Of a DNA stretch of 64,000 nucleotides, positions 39,464 through 47,728 are shown piece after piece. The notes below the pieces were generated by a model. That model saw only the letters and a program-made list of their open reading frames with translations. It had not been told where the DNA came from and did no database searches. Source of the stretch: Salinicola endophyticus (lineage in GTDB: Bacteria > Pseudomonadota > Gammaproteobacteria > Pseudomonadales > Halomonadaceae); the NCBI RefSeq assembly GCF_003206575.1, contig NZ_PZJO01000006.1, positions 35,751-99,750 of the forward strand, given 5' to 3'. Both the position numbers and the translations under genes were made by a program. Numbering within the stretch: the stretch's first letter is position 1; each line of letters begins with the position of its first letter.

Positions 39464-39955
39464 ATGCCCTCGTCACTGCCCGTGCTGCGCCGCCTGCGCC
39501 CCGACTCCCCCCATCTCGAGACGCTGGCGCGCTGGACCTACACCGCCTGGGGGGCGCGCTACCCGGAGGAGAGCTGGCCGCAGTGGCGTGATGACATGCG
39601 GCGACAGTGCGGGGAGCAGGGCGTGCCCTCGGTGTTCGTCGCGCTCGCCGAGGAGGCGGGGCGTGAGATCCCGGTGGGCACCGCCAGCCTCACCGCCAGC
39701 GATCTGGATACGCGCCCCGAGCTGACGCCGTGGCTGGCGTCGGTGTTCGTGCCGTCGGCGTGGCGCGGACGGGGGATTGCCTCAGCGCTGGTCGAGCGCG
39801 TGGCCGAGGAAGCGCGCGCGGCGGGCTGCTCCGGCTGCTATCTCTATACCCCCGACCAGCAGGCGCTTTATGCTCGCCTGGGCTGGCAGACTCAGGAAGA
39901 ACTCGACTACCGCGGTGAGCGGGTCACCCTGATGTGGCGTGGTTGGTCTGCGTGA
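39464..39955 (+). CDS. GNAT family N-acetyltransferase
   Basis: A 163-residue acetyltransferase. The GNAT core is seen in WLASVFVPSAWRGRGIASAL (acetyl-CoA loop RGRGIA), then VERVAEEARAAGCSGCYLYT and DQQALYARLGWQTQEELDY. A short upstream sequence contains no strong promoter. The acceptor is unknown. It converges on the FrcB-like gene, with 106 bases between the stop codons that hold only a weak hairpin (GAGATG/CATCTC at 40016-40032). Confidence 0.87.
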   Translation: MPSSLPVLRRLRPDSPHLETLARWTYTAWGARYPEESWPQWRDDMRRQCGEQGVPSVFVALAEEAGREIPVGTASLTASDLDTRPELTPWLASVFVPSAWRGRGIASALVERVAEEARAAGCSGCYLYTPDQQALYARLGWQTQEELDYRGERVTLMWRGWSA

Positions 39956-40061
39956 GCGCAGCGACGCCCTGGTGACAGGCCGCCGCTGCGCTGCCCGATC
40001 ATGGTAGGGGGTAGGAGATGGCGCGCATCTCAGCGGTGGCGCATCCTGTCTTGCGATGGCT

Positions 40062-41084
40062 TCAGCCCCAGCAGCGCTTCAGACCTTCTTCCGTACTGAT
40101 GGACTCGACGCCCTCGACCGGTTGGTCGGTGACCAGGTTGACTCCGGTATTGGTGAAGTCCAGGCCCGGGCTGTTCTGAGGTTTCTCGCCGGTTTCCACG
40201 TAGGTCTTGACCGCCTCGATACCTTTCGACGCCATCAGTAGCGGGTACTGCTGCGACGTGGCGCCGATGATGCCTTCCTGAACGTTCTTCACCCCCGGGC
40301 AGCCGCCATCGATGGAGACGATAGTCGCCTGATCCTGCAATCCCACCGACTTGAGTGCCTGATAGGCGCCGGCCGCTGCGGGTTCGTTGATGGTGTAGAC
40401 CAGGTTGATGTTCGGCTCCTTCTGCAACAGGTTTTCCATCGCCGTGCGTCCGCGATCTTCGGCACCGTAGCTCAGGTCGTGGCCGACGATGCGCGGATCG
40501 TCCTCGTCACCCCAACGGTTGGGGTCCTTGATATCGATGCCGAAGCCCTGCATGAACCCCTGATCGCGCTGTACGCCCACGGAGGGTTGACTGACCGCCA
40601 GATCCAGGAATGCGATATGCGCTTGCTCATCGCCCATGTGCTGCTTGGCCCACTCGCCGATCAGCTTGCCGGCCTCGAAGTTGTCGGTGGCGAAGGTCGC
40701 ATCGGCGGCGCTGGCCGGCTGCAGCTTGGTATCGAGGGCGACGATCATCAGGCCGGCCTGACGCGCTCTCTGGATGGCGGGTAGGATCGCCTTGGTGTCC
40801 GACGGGGTGATCAAGATGCCGTCGACGCCATCGGCGATGCAGGTTTCGATGGCGTCGACTTGTTCCTGGTTGTCACCGTCGTACTTGCCGGCATAGGTTT
40901 TCAGCGCCACCCCCAGTTCATTCGCCTTCTGTTCGGCCCCCTTCTTCATGGTCACGAAATAGGGGTTGGTATCGGTCTTGGTGATCAGACACGCGCTGAC
41001 ATCCTTGGCAAAGGCGGGCGAAGCGAGGAGTGCGGCACCCATCGCGCCACAGTACGCCAGAGATTGGATCCAGATTTTTTTCAT
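40062..41084 (-). CDS. frcB: FrcB-like sugar ABC transporter substrate-binding protein (orphan)
   Basis: Periplasmic binding protein of the ribose/fructose class, 340 residues with signal peptide [20 protein letters not shown] and cleavage after FAFA-type ASPAFA. The start at 41084 has AGGTG 7 bases upstream. Residue patterns match rhizobial Frc[80 protein letters not shown] and an ending CWG. Rhizobial frcB is followed by permease and ATPase genes, but here no frcC or frcA is adjacent on either side. It is a lone gene whose transporter must lie elsewhere. Fructose is the likely ligand; ribose or mannose are possible. Confidence 0.85.
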   Translation of the reverse strand: MKKIWIQSLAYCGAMGAALLASPAFAKDVSACLITKTDTNPYFVTMKKGAEQKANELGVALKTYAGKYDGDNQEQVDAIETCIADGVDGILITPSDTKAILPAIQRARQAGLMIVALDTKLQPASAADATFATDNFEAGKLIGEWAKQHMGDEQAHIAFLDLAVSQPSVGVQRDQGFMQGFGIDIKDPNRWGDEDDPRIVGHDLSYGAEDRGRTAMENLLQKEPNINLVYTINEPAAAGAYQALKSVGLQDQATIVSIDGGCPGVKNVQEGIIGATSQQYPLLMASKGIEAVKTYVETGEKPQNSPGLDFTNTGVNLVTDQPVEGVESISTEEGLKRCWG

Positions 41085-41473
41085 TGAGAACACCTGCGTC
41101 GCGATCGAGTTGGGTTGCACCATCCCGGAATTGCCGCTCTGGCATGCCACGCGGCTTGATACGCTACGGGATGTTATCGATTTGGCTGGCAGTGTGACTT
41201 TTTGTAAATAGCGCAAAAGTCTAGTACTTGCAGGTATGAAAGATGTCGCACGTCACGCTGCTCGCGCTCGTCGTGGTCCGGGGCGTGTCGTGTGGAGGTC
41301 TTGTGTGGGGGGGTAGTAAGGGGGATACGGCAGGCTTGCTGGCTGACGGGGCAGGGGAGGGAGTGGCACAGCCCATGGCCGGCCGCGGGAGGTGGCGCGA
41401 CCGCGCCAACGCCGTGAGACTCGTGACGTCGGCGCGGTCGGGGCGGAAGGTGGGGGCTACGGCAAGGGTCGCC
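41085..41473. other. 389-bp gap upstream of frcB, no gene seen
   Basis: The part next to frcB (41085-41220) is AT-richer and must hold its promoter, but I could not fix hexamers with confidence. The far part (41220-41473) is GC-rich with no convincing frame on either strand. Confidence 0.4.
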
Positions 41474-41827
41474 TCAGCGCTCGGAGCGCACCTCGTACTC
41501 GCCCTCCAGCACACGCTGGCTGCGGGGCTCGCCGCCGGGCTCGGTGTGGTCGGCGCTGCCGCCGGCGTACTGGGCGCGGGAAGCGCGCACCTGCTCGGCG
41601 CGTTTTTTCATGCGGTGGCGCAGGAAAGGCAGCATGGCCCAGCCGACGATCAGGAAGAATAGCCCCAGCAGGGTGCCGACGAACAGCATGATCCCGAAGA
41701 GCAGCCAGGTGAAGAGCATCCTCAGGCCGCTCGCGCCCTGGCCGGGGCGTGTCTTGTCGACCCGCTCGCGCCACTGCTGCGCGGCGCGCCAGGCGGCTTT
41801 TTGCTGCTGTTGGCGATGATCTGTCAT
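41474..41827 (-). CDS. Small membrane protein of unknown function
   Basis: A 117-residue protein that I do not recognise. The N-terminal 30 residues are polar and Gln/Arg-rich (QQQQKAAWRAAQQWRERVDK). A long hydrophobic stretch at about residues 36-70 (LRMLFTWLLFGIMLFVGTLL and onward) would make one or two helices. A basic, then acidic tail ends EGEYEVRSER. Its start overlaps the stop of the PepSY-type gene by ATGA, so the two are one operon. The context of PepSY proteins and a sensor kinase suggests a link to envelope signalling, but that is only inference. Confidence 0.75.
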   Translation of the reverse strand: MTDHRQQQQKAAWRAAQQWRERVDKTRPGQGASGLRMLFTWLLFGIMLFVGTLLGLFFLIVGWAMLPFLRHRMKKRAEQVRASRAQYAGGSADHTEPGGEPRSQRVLEGEYEVRSER

Positions 41828-42297
41828 CGGGTCTCTCCGGTGGCGTTCAGTGCGTCGCGGCGCAGGTCGAGATCGAGGTCGTGACGATTGGCGTCGTAGC
41901 CTTCGATCTCGACGTGCCCATTACTATCGACCTCGAGTTCGTCGAAGCGTTGCATCCCGCGGGCCTGGGCCAGGCTCAGCGCCTGACGCAGCTGGTCGCC
42001 GGTGAGGCTCCAGTCGGGCACGTTGGAACGGCGCTGACTCTCGCGGGTCAGGCTGGCATCGTCGAGCTGCATCGAGATATCCAGCTCCCAGCCATCGTTG
42101 CGCCAGCCCTCGACTTCCAGCACATTGTCTTCGCGGTCGATGTCGAGTTTTTCGTAGCGGCTGAAACCGTACTGTTCGGCCTTGCCGAGCAGCCCATCGA
42201 GTTCAGCGTAGGAAAGGGTGCCATCGTTGGCCATGGCGCCGGTACTCAGGCCGCAACCCATGGCGACAGCGGGCAACATCCAGAGACGATATTTCAT
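41824..42297 (-). CDS. Periplasmic protein with two PepSY-like repeats
   Basis: A 157-residue secreted protein. The signal peptide MKYRLWMLPAVAMGCGLSTG ends near GAMA-N. Two similar halves follow: ELDGLLGKAEQYGFSRYEKL with DREDNVLEVEGWRNDGWELD, and QLRQALSLAQARGMQRFDEL with DSNGHVEIEGYDANRHDLDL. Each has the PepSY-type helix-strand-strand pattern. Such proteins may inhibit proteases or modulate sensors in the periplasm. It is divergent from a second PepSY gene that leads a two-component system, and both share the promoter region at 42298-42480. Confidence 0.8.
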   Translation of the reverse strand: MKYRLWMLPAVAMGCGLSTGAMANDGTLSYAELDGLLGKAEQYGFSRYEKLDIDREDNVLEVEGWRNDGWELDISMQLDDASLTRESQRRSNVPDWSLTGDQLRQALSLAQARGMQRFDELEVDSNGHVEIEGYDANRHDLDLDLRRDALNATGETR

Positions 42298-42393
42298 GGC
42301 AGTTCTCCCTGTCTATCTGGCAGCGGGCGCCGCGCAGCGAACGCCCTGTACTCTCGTTATACGCCGGGCGACCTTGCCCGGGACTGACAGTGC

Positions 42394-42457
42394 CGTTCAT
42401 CTGCGGTTCATCGCCTCAGGTCCACGCCGGCGCGGCTGGCGTTCATTCTTGGTTCAT
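42394..42457. promoter_or_regulatory. Two period-11 direct-repeat boxes (PhoP/OmpR-type)
   Basis: Box 1 is GTTCAT (42395-42400) and GTTCAT (42406-42411) with 5 bases between. Box 2 is GTTCAT (42441-42446) and GTTCAT (42452-42457), again with 5 between. Read one base earlier, the halves are CGTTCA and GGTTCA, matching 4-5 of 6 positions of the PhoP half-site (T/G)GTTTA. The boxes are 46 bases apart, in the spacer between two divergent PepSY genes. Autoregulation by the downstream response regulator is the natural reading. Confidence 0.65.
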
Positions 42458-42480
42458 CGCCGATGGGGCAGACTGCGGGC

Positions 42481-42849
42481 ATGAAAATGCGCAACGTTAT
42501 CGCTCTCCTGATCATCCTGCCGTGCCTGGCCAGCGGCGCGCTGGTGCCCGTGTCGGCGGCGGATGACGATGCCGATACGGCGAACCAGGACTGGCACGAT
42601 CTCCACAAGGAGGTCAAGGCCGGCCATCTGGTGCCGATGACCACGATCATGGACTGGCTCGAGGCGCGTTTCGAGGGGCAGATCCTCGAAGTCGAGCTGG
42701 AGCAGGACCATGGCCACGGCAGCATCGAGTACGAGGTGGAGATGATCGGCCCCCAGGGCCAGGTGGTGGAGTTCGAGTTCGATGCCACGACCGGCGAGCT
42801 ACTCAGCATCGAAGGCGTTAATATCGAGGCCATGAAGAAGACGCCGTGA
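42481..42849 (+). CDS. PepSY domain-containing periplasmic protein
   Basis: A 122-residue secreted protein leading a two-component operon. The signal peptide (MKMRNVIALLIILPCLASGA) ends near VSAA. The PepSY domain covers the rest, seen in IMDWLEARFEGQILEVELEQ and YEVEMIGPQGQVVEFEFDAT, closing with GELLSIEG. The start at 42481 is used; an ATG at 42463 would split the signal peptide pattern. It is followed 35 bases later by the response regulator. PepSY proteins next to PhoPQ/BasRS-like systems are common and probably tune the sensor. Confidence 0.87.
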   Translation: MKMRNVIALLIILPCLASGALVPVSAADDDADTANQDWHDLHKEVKAGHLVPMTTIMDWLEARFEGQILEVELEQDHGHGSIEYEVEMIGPQGQVVEFEFDATTGELLSIEGVNIEAMKKTP

Positions 42850-42884
42850 GCCAGTGAAGGGAGTCGTGGGATGGGAGTCGATGT

Positions 42885-43556
42885 ATGAAGGTACTGCTGG
42901 TCGAGGATGACGCGGCGCTCGCCGACGCGCTGGTGTCGGCGCTGGAGGAGGCCGGTCTGTTGATGGAGTCGACCACCACCGGCAGCGAGGCCGACTATCT
43001 GGTGCGTACCGAACGCTACGATGCGCTGATTCTCGATCTCGGTTTGCCGGACGGTGATGGCACCCGCTGGCTGTCGCAGTGGCGCGAGGATGAGATCGAC
43101 CTCCCGGTGCTGGTACTGACCGCCCGCGAGCGCTGGTCGGACAAGGCCGCGGGCTTCTCCGCCGGCGCCGACGACTACGTGGTCAAACCGTTCGAGACCG
43201 CCGAGATCCTGTTCCGCCTGCGCGCCCTGGTGCGGCGCAGCCACGGCCACTCGCATCCGGTGCTAAGGGTCGGTGAGCTGACCCTGGATACCCATACCGG
43301 CAGCGTCACCCTGGCCGGGCGGCCGATCACCCTGACCGCCCAGGAGTCGCGCCTGCTCTCCTACCTGATGCACGCCTCGCCGCGCATCGTCAGCCGCGCC
43401 GAACTCTCCGAACACGTCTACAACCGCGACCACGAGCCTGACTCCAACGTCATCGACGTGCAGATCAGCCGTCTGCGGCGCAAGTTCGGCCGCGCGCGGA
43501 TCGAGACGCTGCGCGGTCAGGGCTACCGGCTGGTCGACCTCGAGGCCGAGGCTTGA
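42885..43556 (+). CDS. OmpR/PhoP-family response regulator
   Basis: DNA-binding response regulator of 223 residues. The receiver domain has acidic residues EDD at 7-9, the phosphoacceptor Asp51 in LILDLGLPDGDG, Thr79 and Lys101 (DDYVVKPF). The C-terminal winged helix has LTAQESRLLSYLMHASPRIV and the recognition region HVYNRDHEPDSNVIDVQISR, then IETLRGQGYRL. The recognition part is close in form to PhoP. It is translated with the sensor gene through a TTGA overlap. The four half-sites upstream of the operon are its likely targets. Confidence 0.93.
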   Translation: MKVLLVEDDAALADALVSALEEAGLLMESTTTGSEADYLVRTERYDALILDLGLPDGDGTRWLSQWREDEIDLPVLVLTARERWSDKAAGFSAGADDYVVKPFETAEILFRLRALVRRSHGHSHPVLRVGELTLDTHTGSVTLAGRPITLTAQESRLLSYLMHASPRIVSRAELSEHVYNRDHEPDSNVIDVQISRLRRKFGRARIETLRGQGYRLVDLEAEA

Positions 43557-44956
43557 GCGCCAGCCGGCTCTCGCGTCTGATTCGGAGCAAGCACCGGCTG
43601 CGCTGCGCGCCCCTCGGCACCCGCTTGCTGCTGGCGTCACTGGTGCTGGTGGTGGTGCTGCTGCCGCTGGCCGGTTTCGGCCTCACCTACAACTTCCGCG
43701 AGTCGGCCACGGCATCCTTCGACAGCCGCCTGGAGTCCCAGCTCAATGCACTGCTGGCGGGCATTCAGGTCTATGGGATGGGCCAGCATCTGCGGCTCAA
43801 TCGCTCGCTGGGGGATGCGCGCTTCGAGCGGGTCTACTCCGGCTGGTACTGGCAGGTGACCGACGAGGGGGATCTGACCCTCACCTCGCGCTCGCTGTGG
43901 GATCAGCGCCTGCCCACTCCCAAGCCGGAGAATGGCGTCAACGTGTTCGCCATCACCGGCCCGCGCGACGAGCCTCTGCGCATGATCGAGCGTGATATCC
44001 GCGTGCCCGGCCACCCCAAGGTGATCCGTGTCGCCCTGGCCGGCTCCACCCGCGAACTCGACCGGGAAGTGGGGCGCTTCGAGCGCCTGTTGATCATCTC
44101 GCTGGCCACCTTTGCCGTGCTGCTGCTGGCCGGATTGGCGCTGCAGATGCGCTGGGGCCTGGCGCCACTGCGGCGCATGTCGGCCAACCTGCGCGCGGTG
44201 GAGGAGGGCGAGGCCGAGCGGCTGGACACCCAGCTACCCGTCGAGCTCGAAGAGCTGGCGCTGGCGATGAACAGCGTGCTCGAGCGCGACCGCCGCCTGA
44301 TCGAGCGTGGCCGCGCCGCCGCGGGCAATCTGGCGCATGCGTTGAAGACCCCGGTGAGCGTGCTCAAGACCCTGGCCGAGCGCTTCCCCGCCGAGCAGCG
44401 CCAGCCGATCAACACCGAGCTTTCGCGGATCGACGACGCCGTGCGTCACCATCTGGCGCGCGCCTCCGCCGCCGGCGGGCTGGCCTTCGCCGGGCGGGTC
44501 ACCATCGCTGAAGCGGTGGCGCCGGTGGTGCAGGGGCTGTCGCGCCTCGCCGAGCGCCGCGGCGTCAGCTTCGAGGCGCAGATCGATCCCACCGCGACGG
44601 CGCGCATCGACCCCCAGGACCTGCAGGAGCTGGTCGGCAATCTGCTCGAGAACGCGCTGCGCTGGGCCGAGGCGCGGGTCAGCCTGGTGGTGCGCCAGGT
44701 CGAGCACGGCGTGCGCCTGCGGGTCGAGGACGACGGCCCCGGGATGACCCGGGCGCAGAGCGAATCGGCATTGGCGCGTGGGGTGCGACTCGACACCAGT
44801 GCCGCCGGCTCGGGGCTGGGTCTGGCGATCGTCGAGGATCTGATGGCGCTCTACGGCGGCGAGCTGACCCTGGATCGCGCCCCCCTGGGCGGCCTCGCCG
44901 CCGATGTCTGGCTGCCGGCATCGCCGGTCTCGGCGCAGCTGGAGAAGTCCGACTGA
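43553..44956 (+). CDS. PhoQ-like sensor histidine kinase
   Basis: Membrane sensor kinase of 467 residues. The only start near the regulator's end is a TTG at 43553 that overlaps its stop as TTGA. Helix 1 is about residues 21-44 (LGTRLLLASLVLVVVLLPLA) and helix 2 about 180-202, leaving a periplasmic sensor region of about 135 residues. A HAMP-like linker precedes the H-box NLAHALKTPVSVL, which matches the PhoQ style HSLKTPLAVL. The N-box is LLENALRWAEARVSL, then DDGPGM and GSGLGLAIVEDL. The periplasmic part is not rich in acidic clusters, so Mg2+ sensing cannot be assumed. Confidence 0.92.
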   Translation: MSASRLSRLIRSKHRLRCAPLGTRLLLASLVLVVVLLPLAGFGLTYNFRESATASFDSRLESQLNALLAGIQVYGMGQHLRLNRSLGDARFERVYSGWYWQVTDEGDLTLTSRSLWDQRLPTPKPENGVNVFAITGPRDEPLRMIERDIRVPGHPKVIRVALAGSTRELDREVGRFERLLIISLATFAVLLLAGLALQMRWGLAPLRRMSANLRAVEEGEAERLDTQLPVELEELALAMNSVLERDRRLIERGRAAAGNLAHALKTPVSVLKTLAERFPAEQRQPINTELSRIDDAVRHHLARASAAGGLAFAGRVTIAEAVAPVVQGLSRLAERRGVSFEAQIDPTATARIDPQDLQELVGNLLENALRWAEARVSLVVRQVEHGVRLRVEDDGPGMTRAQSESALARGVRLDTSAAGSGLGLAIVEDLMALYGGELTLDRAPLGGLAADVWLPASPVSAQLEKSD

Positions 44957-45049
44957 GCGGGCGCCACGGGTATCGCATTTGCCACCGGTAAGGCGAGGTT
45001 GAGATGATCCCTTGCGACGCACCCGGCTCGGGCACAGGTAAGACATAGA

Positions 45050-45997
45050 ATGGACAAACACGAACTGAAGCGTGAACAGGCGGCCCGTGCGGCGTGGCTC
45101 TCCTACGTCGGCGGGCGCACCCAGGACGAGATCGCCACCCAGCTGGGGGTGTCGCGTCCCGGCGTGCAGCGGCTGCTGGCGCTGGCCCGGGAGGAGGGGT
45201 TGGTCAAGATCCGCATCGACCATCCGATCTCCGGCTGCATGGCGATGGGCGATGCCATTCGCGCGCGCTTCGATCTGGCCTTCTGCGATGTGGTGCCCAG
45301 CGGCCCCGATGCGATCGGCGGCAACGCCGCTTTCCTCGCCCCCTCCGGGGCGGAGCGCCTGGCCGGGCTGCTCGAACGCCAGGAGCCGCTGACGCTGTGC
45401 CTCGGCACCGGGCGCTCGGTGCGCGCCGCGGTGGAAGCGCTGGGGGTGATGGCACGCCCGCAGCACCGCATCGTTTCTCTGGTGGGCAACGTCGCGCGTG
45501 ATGGCTCCTCCAACCGCTACGATGGGGTGATGATGCTGGCCGACAAGGTCGGCGCCAGTCGCTTTCTGCTGCCGGCCCCGGTGGTCGCTGCCTCGGTCGA
45601 GGAGAAGTCGGTGCTGCTGGCGCAGCCGCTGGTGCAGGCGGTGTTTTCGGTGGCCCGTCAGGCTCAGGCCGGGGTGATCGGGATCGGTCGTATCGACCCG
45701 CAGGCGACGCTGTTCCAGGACCACTTCATCAGCCGGGGCGAACTCGAGGAACTACTCGAGGCGGGGGCCGTGGGCGAGCTGCTGGGCTGGCCGATGAACC
45801 TGGCCGGCGAGCTGATCGACTGCCCGCTGACCCGGCGCATCACCAGTCTGCCGCTGGCCGAGCTCGGCGCCCAGCCGCTGATCGGCCTGGCTGGTGGCCG
45901 CGACAAGGGCCCGGCGATCCTGAGCGCTCTGCGTGGCGGCTGGCTCAAGGGGCTGGTGACCGATGAGGCGGCGGCGCGTTATCTGCTCGAGGCCTGA
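45050..45997 (+). CDS. SorC/DeoR-type sugar-binding transcriptional regulator
   Basis: Regulator of the polyol operon downstream, 315 residues. The N-terminal HTH reads AAWLSYVGGRTQDEIATQLG and VSRPGVQRLLALAREEG; the rest is a SorC-type effector domain with LCLGTGRSVRAAVEAL, ADKVGASRFLLPAP and GLAGGRDKGPAILSAL near the end. The ligand in this family is usually a phosphorylated sugar or polyol product. The ribosome-binding site is AGGTAAG. The next 258 bases carry several palindromes suitable as its operators. Confidence 0.92.
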   Translation: MDKHELKREQAARAAWLSYVGGRTQDEIATQLGVSRPGVQRLLALAREEGLVKIRIDHPISGCMAMGDAIRARFDLAFCDVVPSGPDAIGGNAAFLAPSGAERLAGLLERQEPLTLCLGTGRSVRAAVEALGVMARPQHRIVSLVGNVARDGSSNRYDGVMMLADKVGASRFLLPAPVVAASVEEKSVLLAQPLVQAVFSVARQAQAGVIGIGRIDPQATLFQDHFISRGELEELLEAGAVGELLGWPMNLAGELIDCPLTRRITSLPLAELGAQPLIGLAGGRDKGPAILSALRGGWLKGLVTDEAAARYLLEA

Positions 45998-46050
45998 CCT
46001 CGGTACCGTCAACGTCCACTACCGCTATCCTCAAGCCTGTGCTCGACGAG

Positions 46051-46224
46051 GCTATAGACCATGGTCGATAGCCCCGATCTGGCGCGTGCGCTTGATTTAG
46101 ATCCATTGAAATCAATGAGTTGTGAGCGTTCCTTGGCGTCTTTGGCCAAAGTCTAAGGGCCAGGGGTTTGCTTTTCGCGGCAGGCGAAATGATCATTTGA
46201 CTACGCTGTGAGTAGATTGATCAA
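46051..46224. promoter_or_regulatory. Palindrome-rich operator region of the polyol operon
   Basis: Five symmetrical sequences lie in this spacer: a 22-base near-palindrome at 46051-46072 (10 of 11 pairs, centred on ACCATGGT), CATTGA-AA-TCAATG (46104-46117), TTTGGCCAAA (46141-46150), AAATGATCATTT (46187-46198) and TTGATCAA (46217-46224). The last two flank TTGACT at 46197-46202, a possible -35 with no strong -10. They are the likely sites for the SorC-type regulator and perhaps for a global regulator. Confidence 0.6.
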
Positions 46225-46255
46225 AACAACGCCAGTCCTCGCTGAAGGAGCCCCC

Positions 46256-47569
46256 ATGCGCCCGATCTCCCTGATACCCGCCGCCGGTGTCGCGCTGCTG
46301 ACCTCGCTGGCCGCCCACGCCGAGACCATCACGGTGGCGACGGTCAACAACAACGACATGATCATCATGCAGGGGCTGACCGACGAGTTCGAGAAGGCCC
46401 ACCCCGATATCAAGCTCGACTGGGTGGTGCTGGAAGAGAACGTGCTGCGTCAGCGCCTGACCACCGATATCGCCACCAACGGCGGCCAGTTCGACGTCAT
46501 GACCATCGGCACCTACGAGGTGCCGATCTGGGCCCGGCAGGGCTGGCTGACCGCGCTCGACGATCTGCCCAAGGATTACGACGAGGGCGACCTGCTCAAG
46601 CCGATCCGCGATGGCCTGAGCCAGAAGGGCAAGCTCTATGCGCTGCCGTTCTACGGCGAAAGCTCGATGATGTACTACCGCAAGGATCTGTTCGACAAGG
46701 CCGGCATCCAGATGACCGAGCAGCCGACCTGGAAAGAGGTGCGCGGCTGGGCCGACAAGCTCAACGACCCGGACAACGGCGTCTACGGCATCTGCCTGCG
46801 CGGCAAGCCGGGCTGGGGTGAGAACATGGCGTTCCTCTCCACCCTGGTGAACACCTACGGCGGGCGCTGGTTCGACGAGAAGTGGCACCCGGAGATCGAC
46901 TCGCCGGCGTGGAAGGAAGCGGTCTCCTTCTATGTCGACATGATGAAGAAAGATGGCCCCCCGGGTGCCACCTCCAATGGTTTCAACGAGAACCAGGCGC
47001 TGTTCTCCAGCGGCAAGTGCGGCATCTGGGTCGACGCCACCTCGGCGGCGGGGCGCATCTTCGACCCCAGCGAGTCCAAGGTCGCCGACGAGCTCGGCTT
47101 CGCTCCGGCGCCGATCGCCAAGACACCCAAGGGCTCGCACTGGCTGTGGTCCTGGGCCCTGGCCATCCCTGAGTCGTCGCAGTCCAAGGACGCCGCCAAG
47201 ACCTTCATCACCTGGGCGACCTCCAAGGGTTATGTCGACCTGGTCGGCGAGAAGAAGGGCTGGACCAGCGTCCCCCCGGGCACCCGCAAGTCGACCTATG
47301 ACAATCCCAAGTATCAGCAGGCCGCACCCTTCGCCGACTTCGTGCTCAAGGCGATCGAGAGTGCCGATCCCACCGACCCGAGCATCAAGCCGGTGCCCTA
47401 CACCGGGGTGCAGTACGCCGATATCCCCGAGTTCCAGGCCATCGGCACCCAGGTCGGCCAGATGATCGCCGCCGCCCTGGCCGGGCAGCAGACGGTCGAC
47501 CAGGCGCTGAGCGCCGCCCAGCGCTCCGCCGATCGCACCATGCGTCAGGCCGGCTACTACAAGGATTGA
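46256..47569 (+). CDS. Polyol ABC transporter substrate-binding protein (SmoE/MtlE-like)
   Basis: Periplasmic protein binding mannitol, sorbitol or a similar polyol. It has 437 residues and a signal peptide (MRPISLIPAAGVALLTSLAA, cleavage near AHA). The start at 46256 has AAGGAG 5 bases upstream. Family traits include TVATVNNNDMIIMQGLTDEF, QFDVMTIGTYEVPIWARQGW, LYALPFYGESSMMYYRKDLF and SGKCGIWVDATSAAGRIF. It leads the transporter genes, and a large hairpin follows its stop. Confidence 0.92.
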   Translation: MRPISLIPAAGVALLTSLAAHAETITVATVNNNDMIIMQGLTDEFEKAHPDIKLDWVVLEENVLRQRLTTDIATNGGQFDVMTIGTYEVPIWARQGWLTALDDLPKDYDEGDLLKPIRDGLSQKGKLYALPFYGESSMMYYRKDLFDKAGIQMTEQPTWKEVRGWADKLNDPDNGVYGICLRGKPGWGENMAFLSTLVNTYGGRWFDEKWHPEIDSPAWKEAVSFYVDMMKKDGPPGATSNGFNENQALFSSGKCGIWVDATSAAGRIFDPSESKVADELGFAPAPIAKTPKGSHWLWSWALAIPESSQSKDAAKTFITWATSKGYVDLVGEKKGWTSVPPGTRKSTYDNPKYQQAAPFADFVLKAIESADPTDPSIKPVPYTGVQYADIPEFQAIGTQVGQMIAAALAGQQTVDQALSAAQRSADRTMRQAGYYKD

Positions 47570-47576
47570 TCGTGAA

Positions 47577-47621
47577 GGGGGCGGCTCCGAACGGTGAGAA
47601 TCCGCTCGGAGTGACGCCCCC
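47577..47621 (+). terminator. Hairpin between polyol binding protein and permease genes
   Basis: GGGGGCG (47577-47583) pairs with CGCCCCC (47615-47621), and inside it CTCCGA (47585-47590) pairs with TCGGAG (47606-47611). No U tract follows. This should stabilise the upstream message and cut down expression of the permeases, like the REP element between malE and malF. Confidence 0.6.
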
Positions 47622-47728
47622 GGGCCCACCGCGACAGCTCTCTCGGCATCGTGGTGACCCCGACACCAGGGCGCGGCCGGTTCTCGCTCGGCTGCGCTTC
47701 CCTCCCACGCTTACCGATGGGCCTAGCC

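Noticed and set aside
40016..40032. Terminator downstream of frcB (GAGATG/CATCTC hairpin)
   Set aside because: Only six base pairs and no U tract on either strand.
41243..41662. Plus-strand frame between frcB and the small membrane gene
   Set aside because: Gly/Ala-rich translation without a ribosome-binding site, overlapping the better supported minus-strand gene.
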